A model generated the notes under the pieces. The model was not told where the DNA came from and ran no database searches. It saw only the letters and a program-made list of their open reading frames with translations. DNA of 64,000 nt, taken from Plantago major. Lineage: Eukaryota > Streptophyta > Magnoliopsida > Lamiales > Plantaginaceae. This document shows positions 15,001 to 28,459 of this stretch, piece after piece (the stretch's first letter is position 1; each line of letters begins with the position of its first letter). A program made the translations under genes and the position numbers. The stretch covers positions 57,412,580-57,476,579 of the forward strand of contig CM048840.1 in NCBI GenBank assembly GCA_026545765.1, written 5' to 3'.

Positions 15001-18000
15001 ACTCAAGTAGAGTTTTTCGTTTGTTGTTTATTCCAATCCTTTTGTGTTTTGTTTAACTCTCAAGTAGAATTCTTCGTTCGTTATTTTATTACTCCTCCTG
15101 TGTGTTGTTTAAATCTCAAATTGCCTTCTCCATTTGTAATTATCCCACTCCCTTATTGTGTTGTTTAACTCTCGAGTAGAATTTTATATTTGTTGTTTAT
15201 CCCACTCCTTATGTGTGTTCTTTAACTCATAAGTAGTGTTCTTCGTTTGTGATACTTTTACTACTTCTGTATGTTGTTTAAATCTCGAATAGACTTCTTT
15301 GTTTGACATTTTCCCACTCCTTTAGTGTATTGTTTAACTCTCGAGTAAAGTTATTCGTTTGTTGTTCATCCATCTCCAAAGTTTGTTGTTTATATCTCTC
15401 AAGTACATTTGTTCGTTTGTTGCTTGTTCAACACCTTTTGTGTTTTGTTTAACTCTCAAGTGGAGTTCTTCGTTCGTTATTTTATTATTCTTCTTGTGTG
15501 TTGTTTAAATCTCAAATTGACTTCTCCGTTTGTAATTATCCCACTCCTTTATTGTGTTGTTTAACTATCGTGTAGAATTTTACATTTGTTGTTTAACCCA
15601 CTCCTTATATGTGTTCTTTAACTCTTAAGCAGTGTTCTTCGTTTGTGATACTCTTACTCCTTCTGTGTATTGTTTAAATCTCGAACAGACTTCTTTGTTT
15701 GACATTATCCCACTCCTTTAGTGTGTTGTTTAACTCTCGAGCAGAGTTATTCGTTTGTTGTTCTTCCCTCTCCAAAATCTGTCGCTTATATCACTCAAGT
15801 AGAGTTTTTCGTTTGTTGTTTATTCAAATCCTTTTGTGTTTTGTTTAACTCTCAAGTAGAGTTCTTCGTTCGTTATTTTATTACTCCTCCTGTGTGTTGT
15901 TTAAATCTAAAATTGCCTTCTCCGCTTGTAATTATCCCACCTTTATTGTGTTGTTTAACTCTAAGTAGAATTTTACATTTGTTGTTTATCCCACCTTATG
16001 TGTGTGTTTAACTCTAAGTAGTGTTCTTCGCTTGTGATACTCTTACTCCTTCCGTGTATTGTTTAAATCTCTAATAGACTTCTTTGTTTGACATTATCCC
16101 ACCTTTTAGTGTGTTGTTTAACTCTCGAGTAGAGTTATTCGCTTGTTGTTCTTCCATCTCCAAAGTTTGTTGTTTATATCTCTCAAGTAAATTTGTTCGC
16201 TTGTTGTTTATTCAACACCTTTTCAGGTTTTGTTTAACTCTCAAGTAGAGTTCTTCGCTCGTTATTTTATTATTCCTCTTGTGTTGTTTAAATCTCAAAT
16301 TGACTTCTCCGCTTGTAATTATCTCTCTCCCATTATTGTTTTATTTAACTCCCGAGTAGAATTTTATACTTGTTGTTTATCCCATTCCATATGTGTGTTG
16401 ATTAATTCAAGTAGTGTTCTTCGCTTGTGATACTTTACTCCTTCCGTGTATTGTTTAAATCTCAAATTACCTTCTCCGTTTGTAATTATCCCACTCCTTT
16501 ATTGTCTTGTTTAACTCTCCAGTAGAATTTTACATTTGTTGTTTATCCCACTTCTTATGTGTGTTCTTTAACTATTAAGTAGTGTTCTTCGTTTGTGATA
16601 CTCTTACTCCTTCTGTGTATTGTTTAAATCTCGAATAGACTTCTTTACTTGACATTATCCCACTCCTTTAGTGTGTTGTTTAACTCTCGAGCAGAGTTAT
16701 TCGTTTGTTGTTCTTCCCTCTCCAAAGTCTGTCGTTCATATCACTCAAGTAGAGTTTTTCGTTTGTTGTTTATTCAAATCCATTTGTGTTTTGTTTAACT
16801 CTCAAGTAGAGTTCTTCGTTCGTTATTTTATTACTCCTCCTGTGTGTTGTTTAAATCTCAAATTGCCTTCTCCGTTTGTAATTATCCCACTCCTTTATTG
16901 TGTTGTTTAACTCTCCAGTAGAATTTTACATTTATTTTTTATCCCACTCCTTACGTGTGTTCTTTAACTCTTAAGTAGTGTTCTTCGTTTGTGATATTCT
17001 TACTCCTTCTGTGTATTGTTTAAATCTCGAACAGACTTCTTTGTTTGACATTATCCCACTCCTTTAGTGTGTTGTTTAACTCTCGAGTAAAGTTATTCGT
17101 TTGTTGTTCTTCCCTCTCCAAAGTCTGCTGCTCATATCACTCAAGTAGTTTTTCGCTTGTTGTTTATTCAAATCCTTTTGTGTTTTGTTTAACTCTCAAG
17201 TAGAGTTCTTCGTTCGTTATTTTATTACTCCTCCTGTGTGTTGTTTAAATCTCAAATTGCCTTCTCCGTTTGTAATTATCCCACTCCTTTATTGTGTTGT
17301 TTAACTCTCGTGTAGAATTTTACATTTGTTGTTTATCCCACTCCTTATGTTTGTTCTTTAACTCTTAAGTAGTGTTCTTCGTTTGTGATACTCTTACTCC
17401 TTCTGTGTATTGTTTAAATCTCGAACAGACTTCTTTGTTTGACATTATCCCACTCCTTTAGTGTGTTGTTTAACTCTCGAGTAAAGTTATTCGTTTGTTG
17501 TTCTTCCCTCTCCAAAGTCTGTCGTTCATATCACTCAAGTAGTTTTTTTCGTTTGTTGTTTATTCAAATCCATTTGTGTTTTGTTTAACTCTCAAGTAGA
17601 GTTCTTCGTTCGTTATTTTATTACTCCTCCTGTGTGTTGTTTAAATCTCAAATTGCCTTCTCCGTTTGTAATTATCCCACTCCTTTATTGTGTTGTTGTT
17701 TAACTCTAAGTAGAATTTTACATTTCTTACTCCTTCCTGTATTGTTTAAATCTCGAATAGACTTCTTTTGTTTGACATTATCCCACTCCTTTAGTGTGTT
17801 GTTTAACTCTCGAGTAGAGTTATTCGTTTGTTGTCTTCCATCTCCAAAGTTTTTGTTTATATCTCTCAAGTAGATTTGTTCGCTTGTTGTTTATTCAACA
17901 CCTTTGTGTTTTGTTTAACTCTCAAGTAGAGTTCTTCGCTCGTTATTTTATTATTCCTCTAGTGTGTTGTTTAAATCTCAAATTGACTTCTCCGCTTGTA

Positions 18001-21000
18001 ATTATCTCTCTCCATTATTGTTTTATTTAACTCCCGAGTAGAATTTTATACTTGTTGTTTATCCCATTCCATATGTGTGTTGATTAATTCTTAAGTAGTG
18101 TTCTTCGCTTGTGATACTTTTACTCCTTCCGTGTATTGTTTAAATCTCATAGACTTCTTTTGTTTGACATTATCCCACTCCTTTATTGTGTTGTTTAACT
18201 CTCGAGTAGAATTTTACATTTGTTGTTTATCCCATTCCTTATGTGTGTTCTTCAACTCTTAAGTAGTGTTCTTCATTTGTGATACTCTTACTCCTTCCGT
18301 GTGTTGTTTAAATCTCGAATAGACTTCTTTGTTTGACATTATCCCACTCCTTTAGTGTGTTGTTTAACTCTCGAGTAGAGTTATTCGTTTGTTTATCTTC
18401 CATCTCCAAAGTTTGTTGTTTATATCTCTCAAGAAGATTTGTTAGCTTGTTGTTTATTCAACACCTTTTGTGTTTTGTTTAACTCTCAAGTAGAGTTCTT
18501 CGTTATTTTATTATTCCTCTTGTGTGATGTTTAAATCTCAAATTGACTTCTCCGCTTGTAATTATCTCTCCCATTATTATTTTATTTAACTCCTGTAGAA
18601 TTTTATACTTGTTGTTTATCCCAATCCATATGTGTGTTGATTAATTCTCAAGTAGTGTTCTTCGCTTGTGATACTCTTACTCCTTCCGGTATTGTTTAAA
18701 TCTCAATAGACTTCTTTGTTTGACATTATCCCACTCCTTTAGTGTGTTGTTTAACTCTCGAGTAGAATTTTACATTTGTTGTTTATCCCACTCCTTATGT
18801 GTGTTCTTTTACTTTAAGTAGTGTTCTTCGCTTGTGATACTCTTACTCCTTCCGTGGTATTGTTTAAATCTGTAATAGACTTCTTTGTTTGACATTATCC
18901 CACTCCTTTAGTGTGTTGTTTAACTCTCGAGTAGAGTTATTCGCTTGTTGTTCTTCCCTCTCCAAAGTCTTGTTGCTCATATCACTCAAGTAGAGTTTTT
19001 CGTTTGTTGTTTATTCAAATCCATTTGTGTTTTGTTTAACTCTCAAGTAGAGTTCTTCGTTCGTTATTTTATTACTCCTCCTGAGTGTTGTTTAAATTTC
19101 AAATTGCCATCTCCGTTTGTAATTATCCCACTCCATTATTGTGTTGTTTAACTCTCGAGTAGAATTTTACATTTGTTGTTTATCCCACTCCTTATGTGTG
19201 TTCTTTAACTCTTAAGTAGTTTTGTTCGTTTGTGATATTCTTACTCCTTCTGACTATTGTTTAAATCTCGAATGTACTTCTTTGTTTGACATTATCCCAC
19301 CTTTTAGTGTGTTGTTTAACTCTCGAGTAGAGTTATTCGCTTGTTGTTCTTCCTCTCCAAAGTTTGCTGTTCATATCACTCAAGTAGTTTTTCGCTTGTT
19401 GTTTATTCAACACCTTTTTTGTTTTGTTTAACTTTCAAGTAGAGTTTCTTCGCTCGTTATTTTATTATTCCTCTTGTGTTGTTTAAATCTCAAATTGACT
19501 TCTCCGCTTGTAATTATCTCTCCCATTATTGTTTTATTTAACTCGAGTAGAATTTTATACTTGTTGTTTATCCCAGTCCATATGTGTGTTGATTAATTCT
19601 CAAGTAGTGTTCTTCGCTTGTGATACTTTATTCCTTCATGTATTGTTTAAATCTCGAATAGACTTCTTTGTTTGACATTATCCCACTCCTTTAGTGTGTT
19701 GTTTAACTCTCGAGTAGAATTTTACATTTGTTGTTTATCCCACTCCTTATGTGTGTTCTTTAACTCTTAAGTAGTGTTCTTCGTTTGTGATACTCTTACT
19801 CCTTATGTGTATTGTTTAAATCTCGAATAGACTTCTTTGTTTGACATTATCCCACTCCTTTAGTGTGTTGTTTAACTCTCGAGTAGAGTTATTCGTTTGT
19901 TGTTCTTCCCTCTCCAAAGTCTGTCGTTCATATCTCTCAAGTAGAGTTTTTCGTTTGTTGTTTATTCAAATCCTTTCAGGTTTTTGTTTAACTCTAAAGT
20001 AGAGTTCTTCGTTTGTTATTTTATTGTTCCTCTTGTGTGTGGTTTAAATCTCAAATTGACTTCTCCATTTGTAATTATCTCTCCCCCATTACTGTTTTAT
20101 TTAACTCCCCTGTAGAATTTTATACTTGTTGTTTATCCGATTCCATATGTGTGTTGATTAATTCTCAAGTAATGTTCTTCGTTTGTGATACTCTTACTCC
20201 TTCTGTGTATTGTTTAAATCTCGAATAGACTTCTTTGTTTGACATTATCCCACTCCTTTAGTGTGTTGTTTAACTCTCGAGTAGAATTTTACATTTGTTG
20301 TTTATCCCACTCCTTATGTGTGTTCTTTAACTCTTAAGTAGTGTTCTTCGTTTGTGATACTCTTACTCCTTCTGTGTATTGTTTAAATCTCGAATAGACT
20401 TCTTTGTTTGACATTATCCCACTCCTTTAGTGTGTTGTTTAACTCTCGAGTAGAGTTATTCGTTTTTTTATCTTCCATCTCCAAAGTTTTTTGTTTATAT
20501 CTCTCAAGTAAATTTGTTCGTTTGTTGTTTATTCAACACCTTTTGTGTTTTGTTTAACTCTCAAGTAGAGTTCTTCGTTCGTTATTTTATTATTCCTCTT
20601 GTGTGATGTTTAAATCTCAAATTGACTTCTCCGTTTGTAATTATCTCTCTCCCATTATTATTTTATTTAACTCCCGTGTAGAATTTTATACTTGTTGTTT
20701 ATCCCAATCCATATGTGTGTTGATTAATTCTCAAGTAGTGTTCTTCGTTTGTGATACTCTTACTCCATCTGTGTAATGTTTAAATCTCGAACAGACTTCT
20801 TTGTTTGACATTATCCCACTCCTTTAGTGTGTTGTTTAACTCTCGAGTAGAATTTTACATTTGTTGTTTTTCCCACTCCTTATGTGTGTTCTTTAACTCT
20901 TAAGTAGTGTTCTTCGTTTGTGATACTCTTACTCCTTCTGTGTATTGTTTAAATCTCGAATAGACTTCTTTGTTTGACATTATCCCACTCCTTTAGTGTG

Positions 21001-24000
21001 TTGTTTAACTCTCGAGTAGAGTTATTCGTTTGTTGTTCTTCCCTCTCCAAAGTCTGTCGTTCATATCACGCAAGTAGAGTTTTTCGTTTGTTGTTTATTC
21101 AAATCCTTTTGTGTTTTGTTTAACTCTCAAGTAGAGTTCTTCATTCGTTATTTAATTACTCCTCCTGTATGTTGTTTAAATCTCAAATTGACTTCTCCGT
21201 TTGTGATTATCCCACTCCTTTATTGTGTTGTTTAACTCTCGAGTAGAATCTTACATTTGTTGTTTATCCCCCTCCTTATGTGTGTTCGTTAACTCTTAAG
21301 TAGTGTTCTTCGTTTGTGATACTCTTTACCTTCCTTGTATTGTTTAAATCTCTAATAGACTTCTTTGTTTGACATTATCCCACTTCTTTAGTGTGTTGTT
21401 TAACCTCGAGTAGAGTTATTCGCTTGTTGTTCTTCCTCTCCAAAGTGTCTGCTCATATCACTCAAGTAGTTTTTCGTTTGTTGTTTATTCAACACCTTTT
21501 TTGTTTTGTTTAACTTTCAAGTAGAGTTCTTCGCTCGTTATTTTATTATTCCTCCTGTGTTGTTTAAATCTCAAATTGACTTCTCCGCTTGTAATTATCT
21601 CTCCCATTATTGTTTTATTTAACTCAGTAGAATTTTATACTTGTTGTTTATCACATTCCATATGTGTGTTGATTAATTCTCAAGTAGTGTTCTTCGCTTG
21701 TGATACTCATTCTTCTCGTGGTATTGTTTAAATCTCGAATAGACTTCTTTGTTTGACATTATCCCACTCCTTTAGTGTGTTGTTTAACTCTCGATTAGCA
21801 TTTTACATTTGTTGTTTATCCCACTCCTTATGTTTGTTCTTTAACTCTTAAGTAGTGTTCTTCGTTTGTGATACTCTTACTCCTTCTGTGTGTTGTTTAA
21901 ATCACGAATAGACTTATTTGTTTGACATTATCCCACTCCTTTAGTGTGTTGTTTAACTCTCGAGTAGAGTTATTCGTTTTTTTAACTTCCATCTCCAAAG
22001 TTTTTTGTTTATATCTCTCAAGTAAATTTGTTCGTTTGTTGTTTATTCAACACCTTTTGTGTTTTGTTTAACTCTCAAGTAGAGTTCTTCTTTCGTTATT
22101 TTATTATTCCTGTTGTGTGATGTTTAAATCTCAAATTGACTTCTCCGTTTGTAATTATCTCTCTCCCATTATTGTTTTATTTAACTCCCGTTTAGAATTT
22201 TATACTTGTTGTTTATCCCAATCCATATGTGTGTTGATTAATTCTCAAGTAGTGTTCTTCGTTTGTGATACTCTTACTCCTTCTATGTATTGTTTAAATC
22301 TCGAATAGACTTCTTTGTTTGACATTATCCCACTCCTTTAGTGTGTTGTTTAACTCTCGAGTAGAATTTTACATTTGTTGTTTTTCCCACTCCTTATGTG
22401 TGTTCTTTAACTCTTAAGTAGTGTTCTTCGTTTGTGATACTCTTACTCCTTCTGTGTGTTGTTTAAATCTCAAATAGACTTCTTTGTTTTACATTATCCC
22501 ACTCCTTTAGTGTGTTGTTTAACTCTCGAGTAGAATTTTACATTTGTTGTTTATCCATCTCCTTATGTGTGTTCTTTAACTCTTAAGTAGTTCTTCGCTT
22601 GTGATACTCTTACTCCTTCCGTATTGTTTAAATCTCAATGTACTTCTTTGTTTGACATTATCCCATTCCTTTAGTGTGTTGGTTAACTCTCGAGTAGAGT
22701 TATTCGCTTGTTGTTCTTCCCTCTCCAAAGTCCTGCTGCTCATATCACTCAAGTAGTTTTTCGCTTTGTTGTTTATTCAAATCCTTTTGTGTTTGTTTAA
22801 CTCTCAAGTAGAGTTCTTCATTTGTTATTTTATTACTCCTCCCATGTGTTGTTTAAATCTCAAATTGCCTTCTCCGCTTGTAATTATCCCACCTTTTTAT
22901 TGTGTTGTTTAACTCTCGAGTAGAATTTTACATTTGTTGTTTATCCCACTCCTTATGTGTGTTCTTTAACTCTTAAGTAGTGTTCTTCGCTTGTGATACT
23001 CTTACTCCTTCTGTATTGTTTAAATCTCAATAGACTTCTTTGTTTGACATTATCCCACTCTTTAGTGTGTTGTTTAACTCTCGAGTAGAGTTATTCGCTT
23101 GTTTATCTTCCATCTCCAAAGTTTGTTGTTTATATCTCTCAAGTAAATTTGTTCGCTTGTTGTTTATTCAACACCTTTTGTTTTGTTTAACTCTCAAGTA
23201 GAGTTCTTCGCTCGTTATTTTATTATTCCTCTTGTGATGTTTAAATCTCAAATTGACTTCTCCGCTTGTAATTATCTCTCTCCCATTATTGTTTTATTTA
23301 ACTCCTGTAGAATTATATACCTGTTGTTTATCCCAATCCATATGTGCGTTGATTAATTCTCAAGTAGTGTTCTTCGTTTTTCATACTCTTACTCCTTCTG
23401 TGTATTGTTTAAATCTCGAATAGACTTCTTTGTTTGACATTATCCCACCTTTAGTGTGTTGTTTAACTCTCGAGTAGAGTTATTCATTTGTTGTTCTTCC
23501 CTCTCCAAAGTCCTGCTGCTCATATCACTCAAGTAGAGTTTTTCGCTTGTTGTTTATTCAATCCTTTTGTGTTTTGTTTAACTCTCAAGTAGAGTTCTTC
23601 GTTCGTCATTTTATTACTCCTCCAGTGTTTATTTAAATCTCAAATGTCCTTCTCCGTTTATATTTATACCACTCCTTTAATGTGTTGTTTAACTCTCGAG
23701 CAGAATTTTACATTTGTTGTTTATTCCACTCCTTATGTGTGTTCTTCAACTCTTAAGTAGTGTTCTTCGTTTGTGATACTCTTACACCTTATGTGTATTG
23801 TTTAAATCTCGAATAGACTTCTTTGTTTGACATTATCCCACTCCTTTAGTGTGTTATTTAACTCTCGAGTAGAGTTATTCGTTTTTTGTTCTTCCCACTC
23901 CAAAGTCTGTCGTTTATATCTCTCAAGTAAATTTGTTCGTTGTTTATTCATCACCTTTTGTGTTTTGTTTAACTCTCAAGAGGAGTTCTTCATTCGTTAT

Positions 24001-27000
24001 TTTATTATTCCTATTGTGTTGTTTAAATCTCAAATTGACTTCTCCTTTGTAATTATCTCTCCCCATTATTGTTTTATTTAACTCCAAAGTAGAATTTTAT
24101 ACTTGTTGTTTATCCCATTCCATATGTGTTGATTAATTCTCAAGTAGTGTTCTTCGCTTGTGATACTCTTACCTTTCTCGTATTGTTTATATCTCGAATA
24201 GACTTCTTTGTTTGACATTATCCCACTTCTTTAGTGTGTTGTTTAACTCTCGAGTAGAATTTTACATCTGTTGTTTATCCCACTCCTTATGTGTGTTCTT
24301 TAACTCTTAAGTAATGTTCTTCGGTTGTGATACTCTTACTCCTTCTGTGTATTGTTTAAATTTCGAATAGACTTCTTCCTTGACATTATCCCATTCCTTT
24401 AGTGTGTTGTTTAACTCTCGAGTAGAGTTATTCGTTTGTTGTTCTTCCCTCTGCAAAGTGTGTTGTTTATATCTCTGAAGTAGAGTTGTTCGTTTGTTGT
24501 TTATTCTACACCTTTTGTGTTTTGTTTAACTACCAAGTAGAGTTCTTCGTTCATTATTTTATTACTCCTCTTGCGTTTTGTTTAAATCTCAAATTGACTT
24601 CTCCGTTTGTAATTATCTCTCTCCCTGTATTGTTTTATTTAACCCCCGAGTAGAATTTTAATTTGTTGTTTATCCCAATCCATATGTGTGTTGATTAATT
24701 CTCAAGTAGTGTTCTTCGTTTGTGATACTCTTACTCCTTCTGTGTATTGTTTAAATTTCGAATTGACTTCTTTGTTTGACATTATCCCACTCTTTAGTGT
24801 GTTGTTTAACGCTCGAGTAGAGTTATTCGTTTGTTGTTCATCCATCTCCAAAGTTTTTTGTTTATATCTCTCAAGTAAATTTGTTCGTTTGTTGTTTATT
24901 CAACACCTTTTGTGTTTTGTTTAACCCTCAAGTAGAGTTCTTAGTTCGTTATTTTATTATTCCTCTTGTGTGATGTTTAAATCTCAAATTGACTTCTCCG
25001 TTTGTAATTATCTCTCTCCCATTCTTGTTTTATTTAACTCCCGTGTAGAATTTTATACTTGTTGTTTATCCCAATCCATATGTGTGTTGATTAATTCTCA
25101 AGTAGTGTTCTTCGTTTGTGATACTCTTACTCCTTCTGTGTATTGTTTAAATCTCGAACAGACTTCTTTGTTTGACATTATCCCACTCCTTTAGTGTGTT
25201 GTTTAACTCTCGAGTAGAGTTATTCGTTTGTTGTTCTTCCCTCTCCAAAGTCTGTCGTTCATATCACGCAAGTAGAGTTTTTCGTTTGTTGTTTATTCAA
25301 ATCCTTTTGTGTTTTGTTTAACTCTCAAGTAGAGTTCTTCATTCGTTATTTTAGTACTCCTCCTGTGTGTTGTTTAAATCTCAAATTGACTTCTCCGTTT
25401 GTGATTATCCCACTCCTTTATTGTGTTGTTTAACTCTCGAGTAGAATTTTACATTTGTTGTTTATCCCACTCCTTATGTGTGTTCTTTAACTCTTAAGTA
25501 GTGTTCTTCGTTTGTGATACTCTTACTCCTTCTGTGTATTGTTTAAATCTCGAACAGACTTCTTTGTTTGACATTATCCCACTCCTTTAGTGTGTTGTTT
25601 AACTCTCGAGTAGAGTTATTCGTTTTTTTATCTTCCATCTCCAAAGTTTTTTGCTTATATCTCTCAAGTAAATTTGTTCGTTTGTTGTTTATTCAACACC
25701 TTTTGTGTTTTGTTTAACTCTCAAGTGGAGTTCTTCGTTCGTTATTTTATTATTCCTCTTGTGTGTTGTTTAAATCTCAAATTGACTTCTCCGTTTGTAA
25801 TTATCTCTCTCCCATTATTGTTTTATTTAACTCCCGTGTAGAATTTTATACTTGTTGTTTATCCCAGTCCATATGTGTGTTGATTAATTCTCAAGTAGTG
25901 TTCTTCGTTTGTGATACTCTTACTCCTTCTGTGTATTGTTTAAATCTCGAATAGACTTCTTTGTTTGCCACTATAACACTCCTTTAGTGTGTTGTTTAAC
26001 TCTCGATTAGAGTTATTGGTTTGTTTATCTTCCATCTCCAAAGTTTGTTGTTTATATCTCTCAAGTAAATTTGTTCGTTTGTTGTTTTTTCAACACCTTT
26101 TGTGTTTTGTTTAACTCTCAAGTAGAGTTCTTCGTTCGTTATTTTACTATTCCTCTTGTGTGATGTTTAAATCTCTAATTGACTTCTCCGTTAGTAATTA
26201 TCTCTCTCCCATTATTGTTTTATTTAACTCCCGAGTAGAATTTTATACTTGTTGTTTATCCCAATCCATATGTGTGTTGATTAATTCTCAAGTAGTGTTC
26301 TTCGTTTGTGATACTCTTACTCCTTCTGTGTATTGTTTAAATCTCGAACAAACTTCTTTGTTTGACATTATCCCACTCCTTTAGTGTGTTGTTTAACTCT
26401 CGAGCAGAGTTATTCGTTTGTTGTTCTTCCCTGTCCAAAATCTCGCTGCTCATATCACTCAAGTAGAGTTTTTCGCTTGTTGTTTATTCAAATCCTTTTG
26501 TGTTTTGTTTAACTCTCAAGTAGTGTTCTTCGTTATTTTATTACTCCTCCCGTGTGTTGTTTAAATCTCAAATTGCCTTCTCCGCTTGTAATTATCCCAC
26601 CTTTATTGTGTTGTTTAACTCTGAGTAGAATTTTACATTTGTTGTTTATCCCACTCCTTATGTGTGTTCTTTAACTCTTAAGTAGTGTTCTTCGCTTGTG
26701 ATACTCTTACTCCTTCTGTATTGTTTAAATCTCAATAGACTTCTTTTGTTTGACATTATCCCACTGCTTTAGTGTGTTGTTTAACTCTCGAGTAGAGTTA
26801 TTCGCTTTTTATCTTCCATCTCCAAAGTTTTTGTTTATACCTCTCAAGTAGATTTGTTCGCTTGTTGTTTATTCAACACCTTTTGTGTTTTGTTTAACTC
26901 TCAAGTGGAGTTCTTCGTTCGCTATTTTATTATTCCTCTTGTGTGTTGTTTAAATCTCAAATTGACTTCTCCGTTTGTAATGATCTCTCTCCCATTATTG

Positions 27001-27400
27001 TTTTATTTAACTTCCGCATAGAATTTTATACTTGTTGTTTATCCCAATCCATGTGTGTGTTGATTAGTTCTCACGTATTGTTCTTCGTTTGTGATACTCT
27101 TACTCCTTATGTGTATTGTTGAAATCTCAAATAGACTTCTCTGTTTGACATTATCCCACTCCTTTAGTTTAACTCTCGAGTAGAATTTTACATTTGTTGT
27201 TTATCCCACTCCTTATGTGTGTTCTTTAACTCTAAGTAGTGTTCTTCATTTGTGATACTCTTACTCCTTCTGTGTTTCGTTTAAATCTCGAATAGACTTC
27301 TTTGTTTGACATTATCCCACTCCTTTAGTGTGTTGTTTAACTCTCGAGTGGAGCTATTCGCTTGTTTATCTTCCATCTCCAAGTTTGTTGTTTATATCAC
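1..27400 (+). repeat. Satellite array, left part, with indel-rich blocks
   Basis: Tandem satellite of 56-59 bp subunits, most beginning TGTTGTTTAA or TATTGTTTAA. The window opens inside subunit C. This part alternates between clean blocks (for example about 6830-7890, 9530-9990, 13700-14450, 14620-15910, 19640-21320, 24200-26440) and blocks full of short indels at subunit ends (most of 1-6800, 7900-9520, 9990-11560, 12300-13690, 15910-16460, 22590-23300, 26440-26880). Indel-rich blocks carry CGCTTG or CGCTCG where clean blocks carry CGTTTG or CGTTCG. No gene is visible. The open frames here are translations of the repeat. Function is unknown; satellites like this commonly make up pericentromeric, centromeric or subtelomeric heterochromatin. 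Confidence 0.95.
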
Positions 27401-28063
27401 TCAAGTAGAGTTTTTCGTTTGTTGTTTATTCAAATCCTTTTGTGTTTTGTTTAACTTTCAAGTAGAGTTCTTCGTTCGTTATTTTATTACTCCTCCTATG
27501 TGTTGTTTAAATCTCAAATTGCCTTCTCCGTTTGTAATTATCCCACTCCTTTATTTTGTTGTTTAACTCTCGTGTAGAATTTCACATTAATTGTTTATCC
27601 CACTCCTTATGTGTGTTCTTTAACTCTTAAGTAGTGTTCTTCGTTTGTGATACTCTTACTCCTTCTGTGTATTGTTTAAATCTCGAACAGACTTCTTTGT
27701 TTGACATTATCCCACTCCTTTAGTGTGTTGTTTACCTCTCGAGTAAAGTTATTCGTTTGTTGTTCTTCCCTCTCCAAAGTTTGTTGTTTATATCTCTCAA
27801 GTAGATTTGTTCGTTTGTTGTTTATTCAACACCTTTTGTGTTTTGTTTAAATCTCGAGTGGAGTTCTTCGTTCGTTATTTTATTATTCCTCTTGCGTGTT
27901 GTTTAAATCTCAAATTGACTTCTCCGTTTGTAATTATCTCTCTCCCATTATTGTTTTATTTAACTCCCGAGAAGAATTTTATACTTGTTTATCCCAATCC
28001 ATATGTGTGTTGATTAATTCTCAAGTAATGTTCTTCGTTTGTGATACTCTTACTCCTTCTGTG

Positions 28064-28459
28064 TATTGTTTAAATCTCGAATAGACTTCTTTGTTTGACA
28101 TTATCCCACTCCTTTAGTGTGTTGTTTAACTCTCGAGTAGAGTTATTCATTTGTTGTTCTTCCCTCTCCAAAGTCTGTCGTTCATATCACTCAAGTAGAG
28201 TTTTTCGTTTGTTGTTTATTCGAATCCTTTTGTGTTTTGTTTAACTCTCAAGTAGAGTTCTTCGTTCGTTATTTTATTACTCCTCCTGTGTGTTGTTTAA
28301 ATCTCAAATTGCCTTCTCCGTTTGTAATTATCCCACTCCTTTATTGTGTTGTTTAACTCTCGAGTAGAATTTTACATTTGTTGTTTATCCCACTCCTTAT
28401 GTGTGTTCTTTAACTCTTAAGTAGTGTTCTTCGTTTGTGATACTCTTACTCCTTCTGTG
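28064..28459 (+). repeat. Reference type-1 heptamer (A-B-C-D-E-F-G)
   Basis: A clean example of the 396-bp heptamer. Subunits: A 28064-28119, B 28120-28175, C 28176-28234, D 28235-28290, E 28291-28346, F 28347-28403, G 28404-28459. Each starts with a (T/C)TTTAA(A/C)TCTC-like block about 6 bases in, except C, which reads TTCATATCACTC. A has GAATAGACTTC, B and D have AGTAGAGTT, E has AAATTGCCTTC, F has AGTAGAATTTTACA and G has CTTAAGTAGTGTTC. The subunits clearly share one ancestor but differ enough that the heptamer is the unit now being copied. Confidence 0.9.

Noticed and set aside
2641-19990. CAGGT motifs in the left array as splice sites
   Set aside because: They arise only in indel-rich blocks as replacements for TTGTGT and have no gene context.
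24970-25194. Dozens of 60-136 codon plus-strand frames with near-identical peptides (containing VLFNSRVEFYTCC and VLINSQVVFF) throughout the satellite
   Set aside because: They are translations of the repeat. Subunits of 56-59 bp do not keep frame, no start context or promoter is conserved, and substitutions show no codon-position bias that I can see.
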